A stretch of 64,000 bases of DNA from positions 4,340,001-4,404,000 of the forward strand of contig NZ_CP096883.1 of NCBI RefSeq assembly GCF_023273895.1. Reading direction: 5' to 3'. Shown piece after piece: positions 61,433-64,000 of the stretch; the stretch's first letter is position 1; each line of letters begins with the position of its first letter. Source of the stretch: Sphingobacterium sp. PCS056 (lineage in GTDB: Bacteria; Bacteroidota; Bacteroidia; Sphingobacteriales; Sphingobacteriaceae). The notes beneath the pieces were generated by a model, which was not told the origin of the DNA, ran no database searches, and was given only the letters and a program-made list of their open reading frames with translations. The translations under genes and the position numbers were made by a program.

Positions 61433-62293
61433 ATGAGACAGCTCAAAATTACACAATCGATTACCAATCGTGAGTCACAGTCGTTAGACAAATACTTACA
61501 CGAAATTGGTAAAGTAGACTTAATAACAGCAGAAGAAGAAGTTGAATTAGCACAACGTATTCGCGAAGGTGACCAAGTTGCCTTGGAGAAATTGACTAAA
61601 ACCAACTTACGTTTCGTCGTATCTGTAGCAAAACAATATCAGAATCAAGGATTAACCTTAGGTGATTTAATCAATGAAGGTAACTTGGGCTTAATAAAAG
61701 CAGCTAAACGTTTTGACGAGACTAAAGGTTTTAAATTTATCTCTTATGCGGTATGGTGGATTCGTCAATCAATTCTTCAAGCTATTGCGGAGCAATCTCG
61801 TATTGTGCGTTTACCATTGAACCAAGTGGGTTCATTAAGTAAAATTAGTAAAGCATTCTCTAAATTAGAACAAGAATATGAACGCGAACCTTCACCAGAA
61901 GAGTTAGCTGATATTCTTGAAACAACAGTCGATAAAGTTTCGGATACTTTAAGTAATTCGGGAAGACATGTCTCTATGGACGCACCATTCGTGCAAGGGG
62001 AAGAAAATACCCTATTAGATGTATTAGAGAATCATGACCCAGATACTGATAGTTCTCTTATCGATGAGTCTTTATCGGAGGAAATCAGACGTTCATTATC
62101 TACTTTGACAGAAAGAGAAAGAGAAATAATCGTTTTATTTTTCGGTCTCGGATCTAATCACCAATTATCTTTAGAGGAAATAGGTGAAAAATTCAACCTG
62201 ACTCGTGAACGTGTCCGCCAGATTAAAGATAAAGCTTTACAACGCTTACGTCATACATCTCGTAGCAAGATTTTAAAATCTTATTTAGGTTAA
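61433..62293 (+). CDS. rpoD: Primary RNA polymerase sigma factor (RpoD/SigA type)
   Basis: 286 residues, the short Bacteroidota form lacking the acidic region 1.1. Region 1.2/2.1: SLDKYLHEIGKVDLITAEEEVELAQRI; region 2: NLRFVVSVAKQYQNQGLTLGDLINEGNLGLIKAAKRFDETKGFKFISYAVWWIRQSI (near residue 55-110); region 3 follows; region 4.2 HTH: LSLEEIGEKFNLTRERVRQIKDKALQRLR (near 244). It recognises the TTTG/TAnnTTTG promoters seen across this window. A terminator follows. Confidence 0.96.
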   Translation: MRQLKITQSITNRESQSLDKYLHEIGKVDLITAEEEVELAQRIREGDQVALEKLTKTNLRFVVSVAKQYQNQGLTLGDLINEGNLGLIKAAKRFDETKGFKFISYAVWWIRQSILQAIAEQSRIVRLPLNQVGSLSKISKAFSKLEQEYEREPSPEELADILETTVDKVSDTLSNSGRHVSMDAPFVQGEENTLLDVLENHDPDTDSSLIDESLSEEIRRSLSTLTEREREIIVLFFGLGSNHQLSLEEIGEKFNLTRERVRQIKDKALQRLRHTSRSKILKSYLG

Positions 62294-62314
62294 TAGTATT
62301 AACAGTATTTTTAG

Positions 62315-62343
62315 ATGCGCAGCCAAAAACTGCGCATTTTTTG
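62315..62343 (+). terminator. Intrinsic terminator of rpoD
   Basis: ATGCGCAG (62315-62322) pairs with CTGCGCAT (62330-62337), followed by a T run. Confidence 0.88.
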
Positions 62344-62581
62344 TATCTTATCGCATCCTCCCCACGTCTAATACAACACAGCTCATTTTGTATTATAAGA
62401 TCCAGCGCATCAACGCTATTATTAAATTCAGAAGATATAAATTATTTTTTTTAGTTCACCCTACCACTCTGATTGATTTAGAAATGATTTACATAAATTT
62501 ATTTTGTGGACGATATTTTTCGGATAAGGCATCATTATCTTGATACAAAAAGAAAATCTATTGCAACAAGATAATTTTAAA

Positions 62582-62752
62582 TTACTTTTTATATTGCTGC
62601 CCCGGAGCAAAATGCTTAGCAGATTTTGTTCCTGCTGCTTTTTTAGCTTGGCCAGGAGGAACTTTACCACTATGACCGGATGTCCTTGACATATAGCATG
62701 AAGTACTGAGCATAGCAGTTGAAAGTGCTAATATAAAATATATCTTTTTCAT
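62582..62752 (-). CDS. Small lipoprotein with PPGQAKK motif
   Basis: 56 residues. MKKIYFILALSTAMLSTSCYMSR is a lipoprotein signal with lipobox LSTSC (mature Cys 19). The mature part holds SGKVPPGQAKKAAGTKSAKHFAPGQQYKK, basic and Pro/Gly-rich, as in small Bacteroidota lipoproteins that databases sometimes call quinol oxidase subunit 4; that name has no support from the sequence. I chose ATG 62752 because it gives a clean signal peptide. A 9-bp inverted repeat (ATTATCTTG with CAAGATAAT, 62534-62575) just past the stop may end transcription. Confidence 0.75.
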   Translation of the reverse strand: MKKIYFILALSTAMLSTSCYMSRTSGHSGKVPPGQAKKAAGTKSAKHFAPGQQYKK

Positions 62753-63142
62753 TTTAATCATTCTATAGTAATGACATTTAACGTGCCAAAAAAAGATAAG
62801 GCCAAATCTATACTTCATTTTTATCTATCATAGACAATTTGATACCTCAATTTATTTCATAAAACAAAGGAGAACTCAAAAATTAACAAAAACATAATAC
62901 ATCATCAAAAATGGTTCAATAGGTGTCAATTCACAGAAAATCACTTCTCTTCATATAAACTATCTTAAAAAATTACGCTGAGTTTATTGAGAACTATAAA
63001 GAAAGTAGTCCCGACCAGAAGATCGAGACTACGCAAGATGGTTCAGTAATTGAACTTGTTTAGAATACAGAAGAAGTTCTTATCTAACTATTTGACATCT
63101 TAAAACAGTATATTTTAACCTATAGCACATTCATCACCTGTG
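62753..63142. other. Intergenic between small lipoprotein and SusD gene
   Basis: No ORF of note. GTAGTC...GACTAC (63005-63032), with one mismatch in an extended stem, followed on the minus strand by T-rich sequence, may be the terminator of the SusD gene. A TAGCACA/TGTGCTA repeat (63123-63145) spans the SusD stop codon. Confidence 0.4.
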
Positions 63143-64000
63143 CTATTCCAGAGTTGGATTGAATGTTCCCCCCCAGTCCTTATTTTGTTTAATATTTGAA
63201 TTTTTATCAATGACAGATTGTGCTATCGGAAAGAAATAGTAGGTATCAGGAACCAAATTCACTTTATTTCCTGTATTCGGCACTTGAAGTATACTGTACT
63301 TAAATTGATTTTCCCTGAGTTGATAACTCTTTGCAAGCAGAGCAGCCTCATCCAAATCCATATCTGTGCCATCGTTGGTGATAGCAATTGCTTCTACTCC
63401 ATATTTAGTCGTGTTGTTCAGCATGTTTAATTTGCGAGCTCGTCTCAAATCCCAGAAACGATGTCCCTCAAAACAGAATTCGATATTACGTTCAGCTAAA
63501 ATTGCATCACGCATTTGCGAACGGTCAGTTGCTGTAATACCATAGTTACCATCGTCCCCAGCTTCAATACCAGCACGCATACGAATTTGTTTTAAAAGAT
63601 TTAATGCCGTATTGAAATCACCAGTTTCATTTGCCGTTTCCGCATAATTCATCATAACTTCTGCAAAACGCATCAATACAAAATCGACATCGTACTGTGT
63701 TTCCACTTCCGTTTGTTTAAGAGACAACTTAGAGTTTTTAAGAATAAAAAAGCCACTATATCGATTCAGATTTTCTGATGGTGTCTTTGCTTTAGGATTC
63801 ACACCAAAATTATCCAGATCAGCAGCTATACCAACTGAGGTATATTGTCTCTTTCCTGTCTTTCCCGAAACCTCATATACTTTACCATTCCATACAATCG
63901 ATTTTTCAAATCGTGGATCTCTATTTTCCCAATAAGACTGCAAAAACTGCTCACTGGTCTTATAGTACTTTCCGGTCGGGTCTGAAAAAGATTTGCCATC
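63143..64000 (-). CDS. SusD/RagB family nutrient-binding lipoprotein, C-terminal part
   Basis: Partial: the gene enters from beyond the right edge; about 286 codons are in the window. It has the SusD C-terminal pattern: SYWENRDPRFEKSIVWNG, then VDFVLMRFAEVMMNYAETANETGDFNTALNLLKQIRMRAG (the helical TPR-like region) and the RNIEFCFEGHRFWDLRRARKL segment, ending in PIAQSVIDKNSNIKQNKDWGG. SusD proteins cap a TonB-dependent SusC channel for glycan or peptide uptake; the susC partner would be upstream, outside the window. The reading frame is open to base 64000. Confidence 0.92.
   Translation of the reverse strand, partial: DGKSFSDPTGKYYKTSEQFLQSYWENRDPRFEKSIVWNGKVYEVSGKTGKRQYTSVGIAADLDNFGVNPKAKTPSENLNRYSGFFILKNSKLSLKQTEVETQYDVDFVLMRFAEVMMNYAETANETGDFNTALNLLKQIRMRAGIEAGDDGNYGITATDRSQMRDAILAERNIEFCFEGHRFWDLRRARKLNMLNNTTKYGVEAIAITNDGTDMDLDEAALLAKSYQLRENQFKYSILQVPNTGNKVNLVPDTYYFFPIAQSVIDKNSNIKQNKDWGGTFNPTLE

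Noticed and set aside
62369..62395. TAATACAA...TTGTATTA inverted repeat after rpoD
   Set aside because: Eight-bp AT-rich arms with no T run or nearby start; the real rpoD terminator lies just upstream.

Overview
The window is AT-rich chromosomal DNA from a member of the Bacteroidota, most likely the Sphingobacteriaceae (Sphingobacterium-like). The reasons are a SusD/RagB lipoprotein, a primary sigma factor that lacks the long N-terminal region, Bacteroidota-type promoters (TTTG, 19-20 nt, TAnnTTTG) in front of tRNA and housekeeping genes, the ftsX-DUF3098-uppP-truB-ribF cluster, and an ACT-less SerA. The genus is inferred from overall gene content and not proven. No CRISPR array, complete insertion sequence or intact prophage was seen.

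Layout. 1-4.3 kb: start of leuS (minus strand), then ftsX, a DUF3098 gene, uppP, truB and ribF. 4.3-11.8 kb: an M13 zinc peptidase, a three-gene operon (degenerate YgjP-like protein, unknown protein, MpaB/latex-clearing-type oxygenase), a lipoprotein hydrolase and two L,D-transpeptidases of different subfamilies. 11.9-19.5 kb: an AGCS amino-acid symporter, engB and a UbiA-type prenyltransferase, a Nat-type ABC exporter pair, a secreted NTF2-like protein and mnmA. 19.6-22.9 kb: tRNA-rich accessory stretch with five tandem tRNA-Phe genes, tRNA-Arg(TCT), tRNA-Ser(TGA), a partial repeat of the tRNA-Ser 3' end, iterated GCGARACCCTA motifs and a truncated tyrosine integrase, together the scar of an integrated element. 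23.0-29.8 kb: an RND efflux operon (lipoprotein, TolC, RND pump, adaptor, TlpA-like thioredoxin).

30.2-36.2 kb: an operon of outer-membrane porin, DASS anion transporter and SdhC/SdhA/SdhB, which looks like one dicarboxylate uptake and oxidation (or fumarate respiration) unit. The sdhA reading frame is broken near its start by a one-base deficit in an A run. 36.4-41.4 kb: rimP-nusA-infB (minus strand) with an intrinsic terminator between promoter and first gene. 41.5-48.5 kb: a LexA/CI-like S24 repressor divergent from a degenerate GIY-YIG protein, PBP1A, rpoN and a second porin. 48.5-54.5 kb: a TPR protein, lysC-lysA and serC-serA. 54.7-64 kb: a small unknown ORF, a CPA2 antiporter with icd, a LolC/E-type permease, fmt, a small XRE regulator, rpoD, a tiny PPGQAKK lipoprotein and the C-terminal part of a SusD protein cut by the window edge.

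Most of the window is ordinary housekeeping DNA. The most unusual parts are the five-fold tRNA-Phe array, the integrase scar beside tRNA-Ser, the porin-DASS-sdhCAB operon with its sdhA frameshift, the oxygenase operon with an active-site-less YgjP-like protein, and several palindromic or hairpin control elements (nusA leader, serC leader, S24 regulator, small XRE gene). Motif calls were made by eye; no database search or structure prediction was run.
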